Assembly (NCBI RefSeq): GCF_008704655.1
Contig: NZ_CP023688.1
Location: forward strand, 124,001-188,000
DNA length: 64,000 bases
From: Streptomyces rimosus
GTDB taxonomy: Bacteria > Actinomycetota > Actinomycetes > Streptomycetales > Streptomycetaceae
Direction: 5' to 3'
Made by a program: the position numbers and the translations under genes. Each line of letters starts with the position of its first letter. Position 1 is the stretch's first letter. Positions 46,142 to 55,436 of the stretch are shown here, piece after piece. The notes under the pieces were generated by a model, which had not been told where the DNA came from, ran no database searches, and saw nothing but the letters and a program-made list of their open reading frames with translations.

Positions 46142-46188
46142 CGGGGCCGTACGCGACGTGCCCACACGGGACATCGCGTACGGCCCCG
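46142..46188. terminator. Bidirectional terminator between ferredoxin and GNAT genes
   Basis: CGGGGCCGTACGCGA pairs perfectly with TCGCGTACGGCCCCG (15 bp) around a 17-nt loop. It lies between the stops of two convergent genes. Confidence 0.72.
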
Positions 46189-46205
46189 TCGGCCCCGGTC
46201 ACTGT

Positions 46206-47177
46206 TTACGTATGGGCCGCCGATTCCTTGATCAGCTCCCAGGCGTCCACGGCGAAGTCGAGGGTCATGCCATGCCGCTCGTACAGCGCCAGTGCGCCAG
46301 TGCTGTTGTCCGTGTCGACGTTGAGGCCGATGCGGTGGCGGCCGAGCGCCGCGTAGTGGCCGAAAGCGTGGCGCAGGAGGTGGCTGCCGAGGCCGTTGCC
46401 GCGGGCTTTCGGCAGTACGCCGAGGGAACTTATCCAGGCCATCGAGGGGCGGGCGTTGTGGGTGCGCAGCGCCGCGACGTCGCCGAGGCCACGCAGGTGG
46501 GCGATCCATATGAGCGACCAGTCGGCGTGTTCGGCGTCGATGTCGCCCAGCCACTGTTCGTACGTCCGCGGCTGGAAGCCGAAATGGTCGGCGAAGGACT
46601 CCTGGAGCAGCGCGTGGGCGCTCCGGCGGTCGGGCTCGGTCCGGCAGGAGCGCAGCGTCACACCGGGCGGCGGCGCGGGAAGCCGGTCGGTGGCGGCCGA
46701 CAGGGGGCGGTGCAGTACGTGGTAGCGGCGCACCGTACGCCAGCCTCGTGCGCGCAGCGCGTGCAGGTCCATGGTCGGTGTGGCGTTGAGGTGGAGGTGT
46801 ACCACCGCGCGCGAGGCTCCGTTGGCGGCTGCCCGTTCCGCAGCCCGTGCCTCCATCAGGTCGTACAGGTACAGAGCGCCGGGCAGCCGGCCTGGCAGGG
46901 TGTAGTGGTCCATGTCGATCCGCTCACCACCGGAGTCGTCCCAGAGCAGGCCGTACGCGATCAGCCGGCCGCCGTCGAACAGCAGCCAGGAGTCGTTCTC
47001 CAGGTCCGCCTCGGGATGCTTCAGCTCGGCCTGCACCTCGGTCAGGTCGGTGTCGGCACGTCCGATCTCCCACACGTCGATCTGGTTGAGCAGCGCGCAC
47101 ACCGCCGCCGCGTCGTCGGGCGTCGCCGGTCGCACGGTCAGACCGGGCGGCGGGGTGCGAGGGGCGGTCGCGGTCAT
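46206..47177 (-). CDS. Tandem GNAT acetyltransferase
   Basis: A 323-aa protein with two GNAT folds. The N-terminal half (VRPATPDDAAAVCALLNQ) is degenerate; the C-terminal half has a clear acetyl-CoA loop in SLGVLPKARGNGLGSHLLRH and the typical ending ALYERHGM. This arrangement is like mycothiol synthase, but the conserved MshD C-terminal features are not evident, so another small-molecule acetyltransferase is likely. It is convergent with the ferredoxin gene. Confidence 0.88.
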   Translation of the reverse strand: MTATAPRTPPPGLTVRPATPDDAAAVCALLNQIDVWEIGRADTDLTEVQAELKHPEADLENDSWLLFDGGRLIAYGLLWDDSGGERIDMDHYTLPGRLPGALYLYDLMEARAAERAAANGASRAVVHLHLNATPTMDLHALRARGWRTVRRYHVLHRPLSAATDRLPAPPPGVTLRSCRTEPDRRSAHALLQESFADHFGFQPRTYEQWLGDIDAEHADWSLIWIAHLRGLGDVAALRTHNARPSMAWISSLGVLPKARGNGLGSHLLRHAFGHYAALGRHRIGLNVDTDNSTGALALYERHGMTLDFAVDAWELIKESAAHT

Positions 47178-47375
47178 GCGACCACTGTCCGGATGCCGGG
47201 TTGAGGCCGCAACTGACTTTTACTGTACGGGAGTTGCGCGTACGTGGTACGGGAGTGACCGCCCCCGGCGTCACGCCGCACCGCGCATGATGCGCGAAGG
47301 AGCAGGCCCCGGAATCCGCGCCCTCCAGCGGTCCCCCCTCCCCCCGCTTCCACCGGAAGCGCCCGCCACCTGCGC

Positions 47376-47871
47376 TTGGCTGCGTTGGGGCGGAAGTACG
47401 ACACGTGGCTGGGGGTGTACGCCCTCGCGACTGATACGGGAGGCACGGTCACCCATCGGGCGGACGGACACGGTCACCCGGATGGATCGGATCGAGCCGG
47501 CGATCACGGAAGCCACTCCAGGGGATCCGCGCGACACGACCTCTCCTTGGGCCTTCGGTGCGGATTACCGGAAGGTCGTGCTGGGGAATGTCCTGGCCGC
47601 CGATAAGCGCGCCTTCCTCCGCGACCTCCTGGAATGCAACACCACTGGCGCGCAACGCATCCGGGCCGCCGTTCCGCGAGGATGGACCGTGGCCGACAAG
47701 ACCGGCACCGGTAACTACGGGACGCTCAACGACATCGACATCGTGTGGCACACCAAGTCCGCGCCGCCGCTGCTCAACTCCCTCATGTCCAGCAAATCCA
47801 CCAAGGACGCCGCTTACGACCAGGCGCTCATCGCCGATGCCGCCGCATACGTGGTGGATACGCTCGGCTAG
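47376..47871 (+). pseudogene. Class A beta-lactamase remnant, active-site core deleted
   Basis: An N-terminal stretch (KYDTWLGVYALATDTG, then HRAD) is followed after about 25 bp, in another frame, by the C-terminal half: RMDRIEPAITEATPGDPRDT (omega loop with Glu166 position), VVLGNVLAADKR and DKTGTGNYGT (KTG box) to the stop. The whole middle with the nucleophilic SxxK and the SDN motif is missing, as is the signal peptide. An 11-bp direct repeat CACGGTCACCC (47444 and 47469) sits at the joint. It can no longer be an active enzyme. Confidence 0.82.
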
Positions 47872-47898
47872 GGCGTGTTTTGAAAGTTGGAGTAGCCG

Positions 47899-48321
47899 TT
47901 AGCCAGTGGTTGGTGACGGCGATGAAGTGCGTGGGCGATGGGCTCGAACGTCCACAGGGCGTCCATCGGGATCGCGAGCTGTCATCGTCCACTGCGTGGG
48001 CAGTGTTTCGATCTGTCCGACCGGCCACCCGGCACCCAGGATTTGTTCGCGGACCTCACATAGTTGGGCATGTGTTCCCACGCGCAGCCCCCATCCGGCC
48101 TTGCCGAGGGGATCGAGATCAGCGGTGGGGGCGGTAGCGGTTTCGACGAGCATCAGGTGGTCATCGCCGCCGACATCGATGACTGCGATCCGAGGGTCAG
48201 AAGGGGTCGCGGCGCGCTCGAAGGCGAGCACTGCTCCGAGCAACTCCGTGTAGTACGCCACGAGCCGGTCGAGGTCGGTCGTGGACAGAGTCAGATGGTT
48301 GATTCCGAAGAGTTCGGGCAT
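47899..48321 (-). CDS. VOC family (glyoxalase/bleomycin-resistance-like) protein
   Basis: A 140-aa single VOC domain. It opens INHLTLSTTDLDRLVAYYTE and ends with the metal-site segment TMTARDPDGRPVDVRAH, giving the beta-alpha-beta-beta-beta fold of glyoxalases and dioxygenases. It probably binds a metal and a small substrate as a dimer. It sits between a beta-lactamase pseudogene and a broken transposase, so the locus has been rearranged; the gene itself looks intact. Confidence 0.86.
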   Translation of the reverse strand: MPELFGINHLTLSTTDLDRLVAYYTELLGAVLAFERAATPSDPRIAVIDVGGDDHLMLVETATAPTADLDPLGKAGWGLRVGTHAQLCEVREQILGAGWPVGQIETLPTQWTMTARDPDGRPVDVRAHRPRTSSPSPTTG

Positions 48322-48375
48322 GGTGGGCCAACTGTAGTGCAGCCGCTGGAGGGCACCTGGGTCGCGATTGAGATG

Positions 48376-48940
48376 TCACAGCGCCTGGCGTATCAAGGTG
48401 AGTTGGGTCGCGGCTTCGAAGCGGACGGCAAGCTTCTCGTACCGTGTCGCGACACCCCGCGCCTGCTTGAGGAGCCCGATCCGGCACTCGACTTTGTGTC
48501 TGGCCTTGCATTTCTCACGGTCGAAGCCGGGTGGGCGGCCGCCGGCCGAACCCCGGCGTCGGCGGTGGCCGACCTGGTCGCGCTTCTCCGGAATGGTGTG
48601 AGGGGCCTGCCGGCGGCGTAGGGACTCGCGGATCTTCCGGGAGGAGTAAGCGCGGCCGGCCAGAACGTGAGCGGGTGGAGTGCGCGGATATCCGCCGCCG
48701 ATCCGCGGAACGCGAATGCGGGCCATGACCTCGGCGAACACCGGGGTATCAGCCCGCTGTCCAGCGGTGACCACGATGGCCAGGACACGGGAGGAGGCGT
48801 CGACGGCCAGATGAATCTTGGTGGTCAGTCCACCTCGCGAGCGGCCGAATGCGTGATCGTCCGGCTCGGCCACCAGCCCGTCCGGACTCGTCCGGCCTGG
48901 ACTGACAGCCCCCTTATCTGTTTGAGGGGCCGGGTCAAGC
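48376..48940 (-). mobile_element. IS5-type transposase fragment (3' half)
   Basis: The minus-strand frame from about 48940 to the stop at 48376 encodes the C-terminal half of an IS5-family DDE transposase: DDHAFGRSRGGLTTKIHLA, then VLAGRAYSSRKIRESLRRR, GHRRRRGSAGGRPPGFD and the acidic residue in HKVECRIGLLKQ. The N-terminal half is replaced by unrelated sequence, so it is inactive. I could not identify matching terminal inverted repeats. Confidence 0.8.
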
Positions 48941-48954
48941 GGTGTGTGGGCATG

Positions 48955-49852
48955 TGTGCGTCCTGGGATGGTGCGTGGCCGGCCCAGCCTTATCTCGGTG
49001 CGCGGACGTCTCGGGTGGCGTCCGGCGACATGGGCAAGCCCGCCGAACTGCGCGAGACCCACCGCGTGCTGGAGGACACCCACACCCTGACCGGGCCCCG
49101 CAAGAGCGATCCGCCGCTCACCGTGCGAAGGATCCTGGTCCACTCCACCGCGAACGCCGCCGACCGGCAGGCCGCCCGCAGCAAACGTCTGGCCAAGGCC
49201 ACCGAGGACCTGAACAAGCTCACCGCTGCGGCCGGCGGTCGCCACTACAGGACCCGGGAGAAGATCGTCACCCGGATCGGTGTCATCGCCGCCAGGCGCC
49301 GCGTCACCTCCTGCCTGCGCTGGACCGTCACCGGCAACGAGGACGGCACCCCGGTCCTGGCCTGGCACTTCGACGCCGGCGTACTGGACGCCGAAGCCGC
49401 TGTCGACGGCTGGTACGCATTGCTGACGTCCGTCCCCGCGGACCAGGCGGATGCCGGGCAGGTCCTGGTCCACTACAAGGGCCAGGGCGCGGTCGAGCGC
49501 CGCTACCACGACTTTCAAGGGCCCGCTCGCGGTTGCGCCGGTCTTCGTCCAGCACAACCGGCGCGTCGCCGCCCTCGTCCAGGTGATCTGTCTGGCCCTG
49601 CTGGTCTTCTGTCTGATCGAGCGGCAGGTCAGACGGGCGCTCGGCCCCGAGCAGACCATGAGCGGTCTCTACCCTGACAACCGCCGCGTCCGCCCCACCG
49701 GCCGCATGACCTTCTACCACCTCGGCGAACTCACCCTGCAGATCGGGAACATCACCGACCCGCCCACCGTCCGGATCACCCGCGGCGTCCAACCCCACCT
49801 CCTCGACCTGCTCGACACCGACATCGAACAGACCCGCTGGCCGCAGGCCTGA
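48955..49852 (+). mobile_element. IS1634-type transposase remnant with frameshift
   Basis: On the plus strand the C-terminal half of an IS1634-family transposase is readable: DPPLTVRRILVHSTANA, then DGWYALLTSVPAD, YKGQGAVERRYHDF; after an extra T in the T-run at 49513-49515 the frame shifts to FKGPLAVAPVFVQHNRRV and ends QTRWPQA. The N-terminal half is missing. It lies tail-to-tail with the IS5 fragment, joined near 48950, which suggests nested insertion and deletion. Confidence 0.8.
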
Positions 49853-49951
49853 AACGGGGACCGCGAAGTCCGGGGCCAGAGGGAACCACGCCTCACACAA
49901 TGCCTGGGCCGAGATCGTTATGGATTACTTGTCTCGCATGGGACTGGTCGC

Positions 49952-51286
49952 TCATGCACCCGTACGTGTAGTGCGCAGGTGTGCCGGCACGGCCCACCAC
50001 TGGTCCGGGCGGTCGACGACCGGGGCGTCGGGGCCGGTCTCGCCATATCGGGCGAGGCGCAGAAGGTAGGCCGCGATGCCTGCCGCGCCCTGCATCCACG
50101 TCGTGCCGGGCGGCAGCAGCGGCGGGTCCTCGCGGTGTTCCAGAAATCGCCAACGGGCGCCCGCCTCATCCCTGATGACCCGGTCGACCAACGCGTCACC
50201 CATCCTGTGCGCGGCCCGCAGCAGGGTCTGTCTTCTCTCCGGCGCCCGGCAGTCCTGGGCCGCGTCCAGCAGGACGTCTCCGACGCCCGCCGTTCCGCAG
50301 CAGCGGCCGTCGTTGTCCCAGAAGCCGGGACGGAGGCGCTCCGGCAGACCCGAGGTGAGGATCGAGGTCATACAGCGGTGCCGCAGTTCGTCGACGCCGT
50401 GGCCGGCCACCTCGGTGACCCCTGCGTGCGCCAGCGCGGTGAACAGGTGCGAGGTGCCCGCCGGGCCGTGGCACCACGTGTACGTCACCGGTTCCACCTC
50501 CCGGCGCGACGGCGGGATCGTGTGCGGGACGACGAAGCCCGCATCCTTCAACGACCCCACCGAGAGGACGTGCCGGGCGCCCGCGACCGCTGCCTCGACG
50601 AAGTCCTCGCGGTCCAGGGCGGCGCCCGCGACCGCCAGAGCGGCCGCGACCCCGGCGGTTCCGTGCGAGTAGTTCGGCGCCCTCGACGCCGCCCCCGGTG
50701 TCATGCCCCAGTCGAGGCCCGCCTCCGTGCGGTCCGCCGCCCGCAGCAGGGCCTCGCCTCCCGTCGTCGCGATCACCTCGGTGAACTCGCTCTTCGCCCA
50801 GACCGCCGTCATCACCACGCCCGCGGTGCCCATGACGACGTCGGTGAGGGGCGTGTCGGAGCCCGGCTCGAAGTCGAGCGTGGTCTTCCATCCGTCGCCG
50901 GTCGCCAGGGCGGCCAGCCGCCGCAGTGCCACCACTTCCTCGCCCGGGGCGAGCAGTCTGAGCGCCGTCGCGTCGCCCGCGAGGCCGTCGTACAGCGAGG
51001 GTTCCGTTCGCCGCCCGGCCTGGGCCGACAGTCTGGTCACGATGCCGGTCGCCAGTGCCGTCTCCCGTACGCCCAGCTCCCGGTACTGCGCGATCTCGGC
51101 CAGCACCGGGGCCAGGCCGGCGATCCCCGCGTACAGCGAGTCGCGGTCCTGGGCAGGTGACGTGGCCTCAGGACCGCCCTCCACCACGGCCTGCACCAGC
51201 CACGGGCCCTCGTCCTCGCGCACGTGGTCCAGCACCCACGACCACGCGGCCTCGCCCACATCCCGATATACGTCGCTTCTCACCAC
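49952..51286 (-). CDS. Orphan LanC-like lanthionine synthetase C family protein (CCG zinc motif)
   Basis: A 444-aa alpha/alpha-barrel of the LanC type. The family motifs are NYSHGTAG, TWCHGPAG (first zinc Cys) and GRCCGTAG, where the usual Cys-His-Gly is Cys-Cys-Gly (codons at about 50297-50302), as in CCG-type LanM enzymes. GTTWMQGAAGIAAYLLRL closes the barrel. The GTG at 51286 is chosen because GGAG lies 6 nt ahead; a TTG four codons earlier is possible. No dehydratase or precursor peptide is visible nearby, so it may act with distant partners or as a LanC-like glutathione-adduct enzyme. Confidence 0.88.
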   Translation of the reverse strand: MVRSDVYRDVGEAAWSWVLDHVREDEGPWLVQAVVEGGPEATSPAQDRDSLYAGIAGLAPVLAEIAQYRELGVRETALATGIVTRLSAQAGRRTEPSLYDGLAGDATALRLLAPGEEVVALRRLAALATGDGWKTTLDFEPGSDTPLTDVVMGTAGVVMTAVWAKSEFTEVIATTGGEALLRAADRTEAGLDWGMTPGAASRAPNYSHGTAGVAAALAVAGAALDREDFVEAAVAGARHVLSVGSLKDAGFVVPHTIPPSRREVEPVTYTWCHGPAGTSHLFTALAHAGVTEVAGHGVDELRHRCMTSILTSGLPERLRPGFWDNDGRCCGTAGVGDVLLDAAQDCRAPERRQTLLRAAHRMGDALVDRVIRDEAGARWRFLEHREDPPLLPPGTTWMQGAAGIAAYLLRLARYGETGPDAPVVDRPDQWWAVPAHLRTTRTGA

Positions 51287-51503
51287 GCCACGCTCCAACC
51301 GCCGGATTACCGGCCCGTGCGGTGCGGTGTTGCCGCTCCGTCAGTTCCAGCGGTCGCGGAGGACCGGTCAAGACGCTGACGCTGAGCCCGTGGCCGCGGA
51401 GACCGGGAAGTCATCGACACACCCGATCCAACGCCACACCACCGGCCCAGGACACCACCGAACCGGTCACACCAAACGAATCAACGACCCGCGAAGTACG
51501 GGC

Positions 51504-52196
51504 CTAGACGTGAAAGCGGGTCGTTTCCGCCAGTTCGGCCCGGGGGACGGTGATGTTGTTGACGGGCGCCGAGGTGTCCGCGAATCCGAAGGAGATGCCG
51601 AAGAGGATCTTCCTGTCGCTGACGATGCCCAGTGATTCCCGGATGGTGTCGGCGTAGAAGCTCAGGAGCCCTTGGGGGCAACTGGCGATACCGTACGCGG
51701 TCAGGGCCAGCAGGAGCGTTTGCCCGTACATGCCGACATCGGCGGCCATGCGTTCTTCCGCGTTCGGCGGCAGGAACAGCAGTGCCACGTGCGGCGCGCC
51801 GTAGAAATTCAGGCTCTCGGCGTTGAACGCCTCGCGCCGCTCGTGGTCGTCGCGGCCGATGCCCAGTGCGCCGTACATCGCGGCGCCCGCCTCGTGGCGC
51901 CGCTGCGCGTACGTACCGGTGTAGAGGTCGTCGCGGTAAGGGAAGTCCAGCGACATGCGCCGGTCCGTGTGCGCGGCGATCAGGTCCTTGCCCAGGCGGT
52001 CCCTGGCCGCCCCGCTGACCACTTCCACGTGCCAGGGCTGGGTGTTGGAGTTGGAAGGAGCCGCACCGGCCAGGGAGAAGACGGCCCGGAGGGTGTCTTC
52101 CGGCACGGGGTCCGGCCGGAATGCGCGGGTCGCGCGGCGACCGCGTATCAGTTGCTCGGCGTAGTCCGGGAGGTGAGTGGCGGTGGTGGCAGGCAT
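51504..52196 (-). CDS. Nitroreductase family flavoprotein
   Basis: A 230-aa FMN-dependent reductase of the nitroreductase fold. The FMN-binding Arg pair is in RGRRATRAFRPDPV, and the SNSNTQPWHVEV segment and the C-terminal GFADTSAPVN loop fit the family. It should reduce nitroaromatics or quinones with NAD(P)H. It lies 54 bp after a TetR gene on the same strand and is probably repressed by it through the palindromes upstream of that gene. Confidence 0.92.
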   Translation of the reverse strand: MPATTATHLPDYAEQLIRGRRATRAFRPDPVPEDTLRAVFSLAGAAPSNSNTQPWHVEVVSGAARDRLGKDLIAAHTDRRMSLDFPYRDDLYTGTYAQRRHEAGAAMYGALGIGRDDHERREAFNAESLNFYGAPHVALLFLPPNAEERMAADVGMYGQTLLLALTAYGIASCPQGLLSFYADTIRESLGIVSDRKILFGISFGFADTSAPVNNITVPRAELAETTRFHV

Positions 52197-52250
52197 GACG
52201 GTCTCGATTCGCGAAAGAACGGACTAAGACGGAATGAGGGCGGTCGGGGC

Positions 52251-52835
52251 TCACCGCTCCAGGTAGGAGTCGATGAGGCGGTCCGCCGCTTCTTTCAGTG
52301 CGGTCGCGGATTTCTCCGCCTCATAGATCTGGGTGGTGACGCTGGCGCCCTCCACCAGCATTTGCAGCATGTAGGCCAGGGTGCGGTGGTCGCGTACGGG
52401 AAGCCGGGAGACGAGTTCGGCCAGCAGTTCCAGATACTCGGCCTTCAGTTCGTCGACGGCCACCCGCACCGGATGGTCACGGTGGGGGAACTCGACGGAC
52501 GCGTTCACCAGCGGGCAGCCCCGGTAGCCGGGCGCGCTGATCTGCTCCGCTATTTCGGCGATGACGTGGCGGAGCTGCCCCAGCGGGTCGTCCGGGCAGG
52601 CGGCGCGCGCGGTTTCCAGCCATACGCGCGAAGGGACCGCCTTCGCTTTCACATAGGCCAGCGCGAGGCCGTCCTTGGACTCGAAGTTGCGGTAGATGCT
52701 CGGCTTTCCGACGCCCGAGCGTTCCGCGATCTCGGCCACGCCCGCCGAGCGAATGCCTTCCCGGTAGAAGAGGTCGCACGCGGTCTCCCACACACGCTGC
52801 CCGGCCGGCGAGTGCCGCGGTTGCCCGTCCGCCAT
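52251..52835 (-). CDS. TetR family regulator of the nitroreductase operon
   Basis: A 194-aa regulator with the helix-turn-helix SAGVAEIAERSGVGKPSIYRNF and a TetR_C-type sensor domain containing GCPLVNASVEF. The ATG at 52835 begins MADGQPRHSP; the frame is open upstream but runs through the operator palindromes. Two perfect palindromes immediately upstream point to autoregulation of the TetR-nitroreductase unit. Its inducer is probably the substrate of the reductase. Confidence 0.92.
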   Translation of the reverse strand: MADGQPRHSPAGQRVWETACDLFYREGIRSAGVAEIAERSGVGKPSIYRNFESKDGLALAYVKAKAVPSRVWLETARAACPDDPLGQLRHVIAEIAEQISAPGYRGCPLVNASVEFPHRDHPVRVAVDELKAEYLELLAELVSRLPVRDHRTLAYMLQMLVEGASVTTQIYEAEKSATALKEAADRLIDSYLER

Positions 52836-52898
52836 CAGAACTCCTCGAAGTGGTCGCCGCGTTGCCGCCGACAGCGGAATCGGAGGCGGCACCGCACC

Positions 52899-52944
52899 CA
52901 TGCGTACCGATCGGTACGCATGCGACAGTACCGATCGGTACGCA
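52899..52944. promoter_or_regulatory. Two tandem perfect palindromes (TetR operators)
   Basis: A 24-bp perfect palindrome (52899-52922, arms CATGCGTACCGA) and a 14-bp one (52928-52941, GTACCGATCGGTAC) share a 16-bp direct repeat at 24-bp spacing. They lie 64-109 bp upstream of the TetR start, in an interval where no other promoter is needed. Confidence 0.78.
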
Positions 52945-52961
52945 GGGCGTCAAACCACCGG

Positions 52962-54218
52962 CTACAGGCGGCCGGAAGCAGCGGTGAGTTGGGTGAGGTC
53001 CACGGAGTCCGCGCCCTGGTTCGGTGCGGGAAGGAAAAGACAGGCGGCGGCAACGGCCGCCAGTGCGGCGGCGAAGCAGACCATTCCCGTACGGCCCCGG
53101 GCCCAGCGGGCCTTGAACCGTATCGGGTCCTCCACCAGGACCTTGGAAAGGAATCCGACTGCGAGGGAGACGGGAACCAGGACCGCCGTACGGCCCCATC
53201 CGCCGAATCCCAGGAATTTCTCGGAGAGCAGCAGATAGATCGGCCAGTGCCAGAGATAGAGGCTGTAGGAGATGCCGCCCAGCCATCGCAGGGGCCGGCT
53301 GCCCAGGAGACGGCCGACCAGGCCGCCCGGGGCGTGCGCGAGAAGGGCGATGAGGAGGGCGGCGGCCAGGGCATGGAGGAAGAGGCCGCCCCGGAAGAGG
53401 AAGGGCGAACTGGGGCCGTCGGTAAGGAACCAGTACGTCCCGAGGCCGCACACCAGGACGGCACAGAGGCCCCCGGCCACCCGACCGGGCACCCTGGCCA
53501 GCAGGCCGCGGGCCGGGGCGGTGGCCATCAGGGCGCCCAGCAGCAGCGAGAAGGCGCGGGTGTCGGTGCCCTCGTACACGCGCGTGGTGTCCGGGCCGTG
53601 AGCGAGCGCGATCATGACCGCAAGGGAGATGACGGCACCTGCGGCGGCGATCACCGGCACCAGACGGCGCGTGGCCCGACCCCGGACGAGGACGGCGACC
53701 ACCACCGGCCAGACCACGTAGAACTGCCACTCGACGCCGATGCTCCACAGATGGCTGAAGACGCGGGTGTCGGCGTCGTTCCAGTAACCGACCTGCTCGC
53801 TGATGAAGTGCCAGTTCGTCGCCTGGAGCGCGGCCCACGGGCCGTCCTCCAGGGCGAAGCCGAGCAGGTACGGCGGCCCCACGGCGACGAGGAGCAGCGT
53901 CCCGACGATCATCACCGTCAGTGCGGGCAGCAGGCGGCGTGCCCGGCGTTCCCAGAAGGCGGCGAGGTCGATGCTGCCCCGGCGGTCACCGGCCTCCTTG
54001 AGCAGCAGGCCGGTGATCAGGAAGCCGGACAGGACGAAGAACAGGTCCACGCCGAGGAAGCCGCCGCCGAAGTGTCCGGCGTGGAAGAACAGGACGCCGA
54101 GGACGGCCAGGCCGCGCAGGCCGTCCAGGGGTGCGATGTGCCGGGCCGTCGGGCGCGGTCGGCGGCGTTGGCCGGAGCGGTGGGAGGGCGGCGTGGTCGT
54201 GGGTGTGGTCGTCGGCAT
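52962..54218 (-). CDS. Acyltransferase 3 family membrane protein (OafA/YrhL type)
   Basis: A 418-aa integral membrane protein with about ten helices. The family marks are HIAPLDGLRGLAVLGVLFFH (Arg and His of the active site), GVDLFFVLSGFLITGLLL, and SYSLYLWHWPIYLLL. It transfers acyl groups, usually acetyl, to sugars or lipids at the membrane. The N-terminal 35 residues are disordered and Thr/Arg-rich. The ATG at 54218 follows GAGGAC. The SGNH hydrolase encoded just upstream on the same strand would provide the usual partner domain, here as a separate lipoprotein. Confidence 0.9.
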   Translation of the reverse strand: MPTTTPTTTPPSHRSGQRRRPRPTARHIAPLDGLRGLAVLGVLFFHAGHFGGGFLGVDLFFVLSGFLITGLLLKEAGDRRGSIDLAAFWERRARRLLPALTVMIVGTLLLVAVGPPYLLGFALEDGPWAALQATNWHFISEQVGYWNDADTRVFSHLWSIGVEWQFYVVWPVVVAVLVRGRATRRLVPVIAAAGAVISLAVMIALAHGPDTTRVYEGTDTRAFSLLLGALMATAPARGLLARVPGRVAGGLCAVLVCGLGTYWFLTDGPSSPFLFRGGLFLHALAAALLIALLAHAPGGLVGRLLGSRPLRWLGGISYSLYLWHWPIYLLLSEKFLGFGGWGRTAVLVPVSLAVGFLSKVLVEDPIRFKARWARGRTGMVCFAAALAAVAAACLFLPAPNQGADSVDLTQLTAASGRL

Positions 54219-54390
54219 ATACGGGTCCTCGGAGCAGCGGGGAGCGTGGGAGACGGCGGCCGAGGGCGCCGCTCCGGCTGTTGGAGCAGCGCCCTCGACG
54301 CGTTGGCGGGCGTGTGGTCCGCTCACCGCCGTCGCTCCCGGTGCACCTCCGTACGTACGGACGCGGCACCCGGGCGACGGCGTACGGGCA

Positions 54391-55281
54391 TCAGCCGCAC
54401 TTGAGCTGGCCGTAGACCTTGGAACCGGTCCAGGGGCCCTTGGCCCACTTCTCCGGGGCCGCCGGGGTGAAGGAGTAGTGCCTGCTCAGCTGGCCCCCGA
54501 ACCAGTTGGCGAACGCCGCGGCGCCCTGCTGGCAGGTGTGGATGCCGTCCTGGCTGCGCTGGGCCTTGGCCGCGGCGCTGTCGGTGCCCCACAGGGCCGC
54601 GGCGTCGAAGAAGCGGGCCTGGCCCGCGTTCTTGGCGGCGGCGTCCTGGGCCGCCTTCGGCGCGGACTTGATGGCGGCCTCGTGGCTCTTGTAGAAGTCG
54701 TCGATCTTGAAAGGCGGCGCGGAGACGATGACGAGTTCGGCGCCGGCGTCCTTCGCGACCTTGGCGAGGTGTTCGTACGAGCTGGTCTGCTGGGCGGCGG
54801 TGCCCCAGTCGTACGTGGTGACCTGGTAGGCGATGACATCCGGATGGAAGGTTTTGGCCGTGTTGGCCAGTTCCTTGTAGGTGTCCTCGGCGAACTTGGC
54901 GGTCGGGCCTTCGCCCTTGACGACCGTACCGCCGCCCGCGGAAGCGATGGACTTGAATTCCGCGCCGCCCGCCTTGACGGCCGCTTCGAGGGCGGGTGCT
55001 TCGGCCTCGGCGATCGAGTCGCCCATCCAGAGCAGCTTCGAGAGCTGCTTTCCGCCGTTCTTCCCGGCGGGCGGGGCGGAAGCGGCGGAGTCGGCGTTGT
55101 CGCCGTTGCCAGACGCCGAGTTGCCGCAGCCGGTGAGGGCGACGAGGGACACGCCCGCGATCAGGAGGGCACCGGCGGCCAGTGCGGGGCGCCCGCGCCG
55201 TCCGGGGCGGCGCGGGGAAGCGGCGGGGGTGGGGAACTGCTGCGATGACGACGGGCTGTCCGCGATGTGCTTGCTGTGCAT
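54391..55281 (-). CDS. SGNH/GDSL-type hydrolase lipoprotein
   Basis: A 296-aa lipoprotein (lipobox LTGC, Cys52). The SGNH blocks are LLWMGDSIAEAEAPALE (Ser), a Gly-containing ASAGGGTVVKGEG, and DGIHTCQQGA with the Asp-x-x-His pair. Low-complexity residues follow the lipobox as a spacer. It should act as an esterase or acyltransferase on cell-surface glycans. Many OafA-type proteins carry a fused SGNH domain; here the two are separate neighbouring genes on the same strand, and the membrane gene follows 170 bp downstream. Confidence 0.87.
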   Translation of the reverse strand: MHSKHIADSPSSSQQFPTPAASPRRPGRRGRPALAAGALLIAGVSLVALTGCGNSASGNGDNADSAASAPPAGKNGGKQLSKLLWMGDSIAEAEAPALEAAVKAGGAEFKSIASAGGGTVVKGEGPTAKFAEDTYKELANTAKTFHPDVIAYQVTTYDWGTAAQQTSSYEHLAKVAKDAGAELVIVSAPPFKIDDFYKSHEAAIKSAPKAAQDAAAKNAGQARFFDAAALWGTDSAAAKAQRSQDGIHTCQQGAAAFANWFGGQLSRHYSFTPAAPEKWAKGPWTGSKVYGQLKCG

Positions 55282-55436
55282 GTTTTCGAGGTAAGCACGG
55301 CGCACGGCCCGTACGGGGGCCTGTCATTCTCCGGTCACATACCGCGGAAATTTCCGTCATACGACGGTCACGGGGCGGCGGAATTCCGGCTCGGAAGGCC
55401 CGTCAGAAGCGCGCTCGGCGCGCTGTACGGGACGTG

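Noticed and set aside
47872..47892. GGGCGTGTTTTGAAAGTTGG after the beta-lactamase remnant as an IS end.
   Set aside because: It looks like an IS5-type terminus, but no inverted partner or target duplication could be found, and an intact gene separates it from the IS5 fragment.
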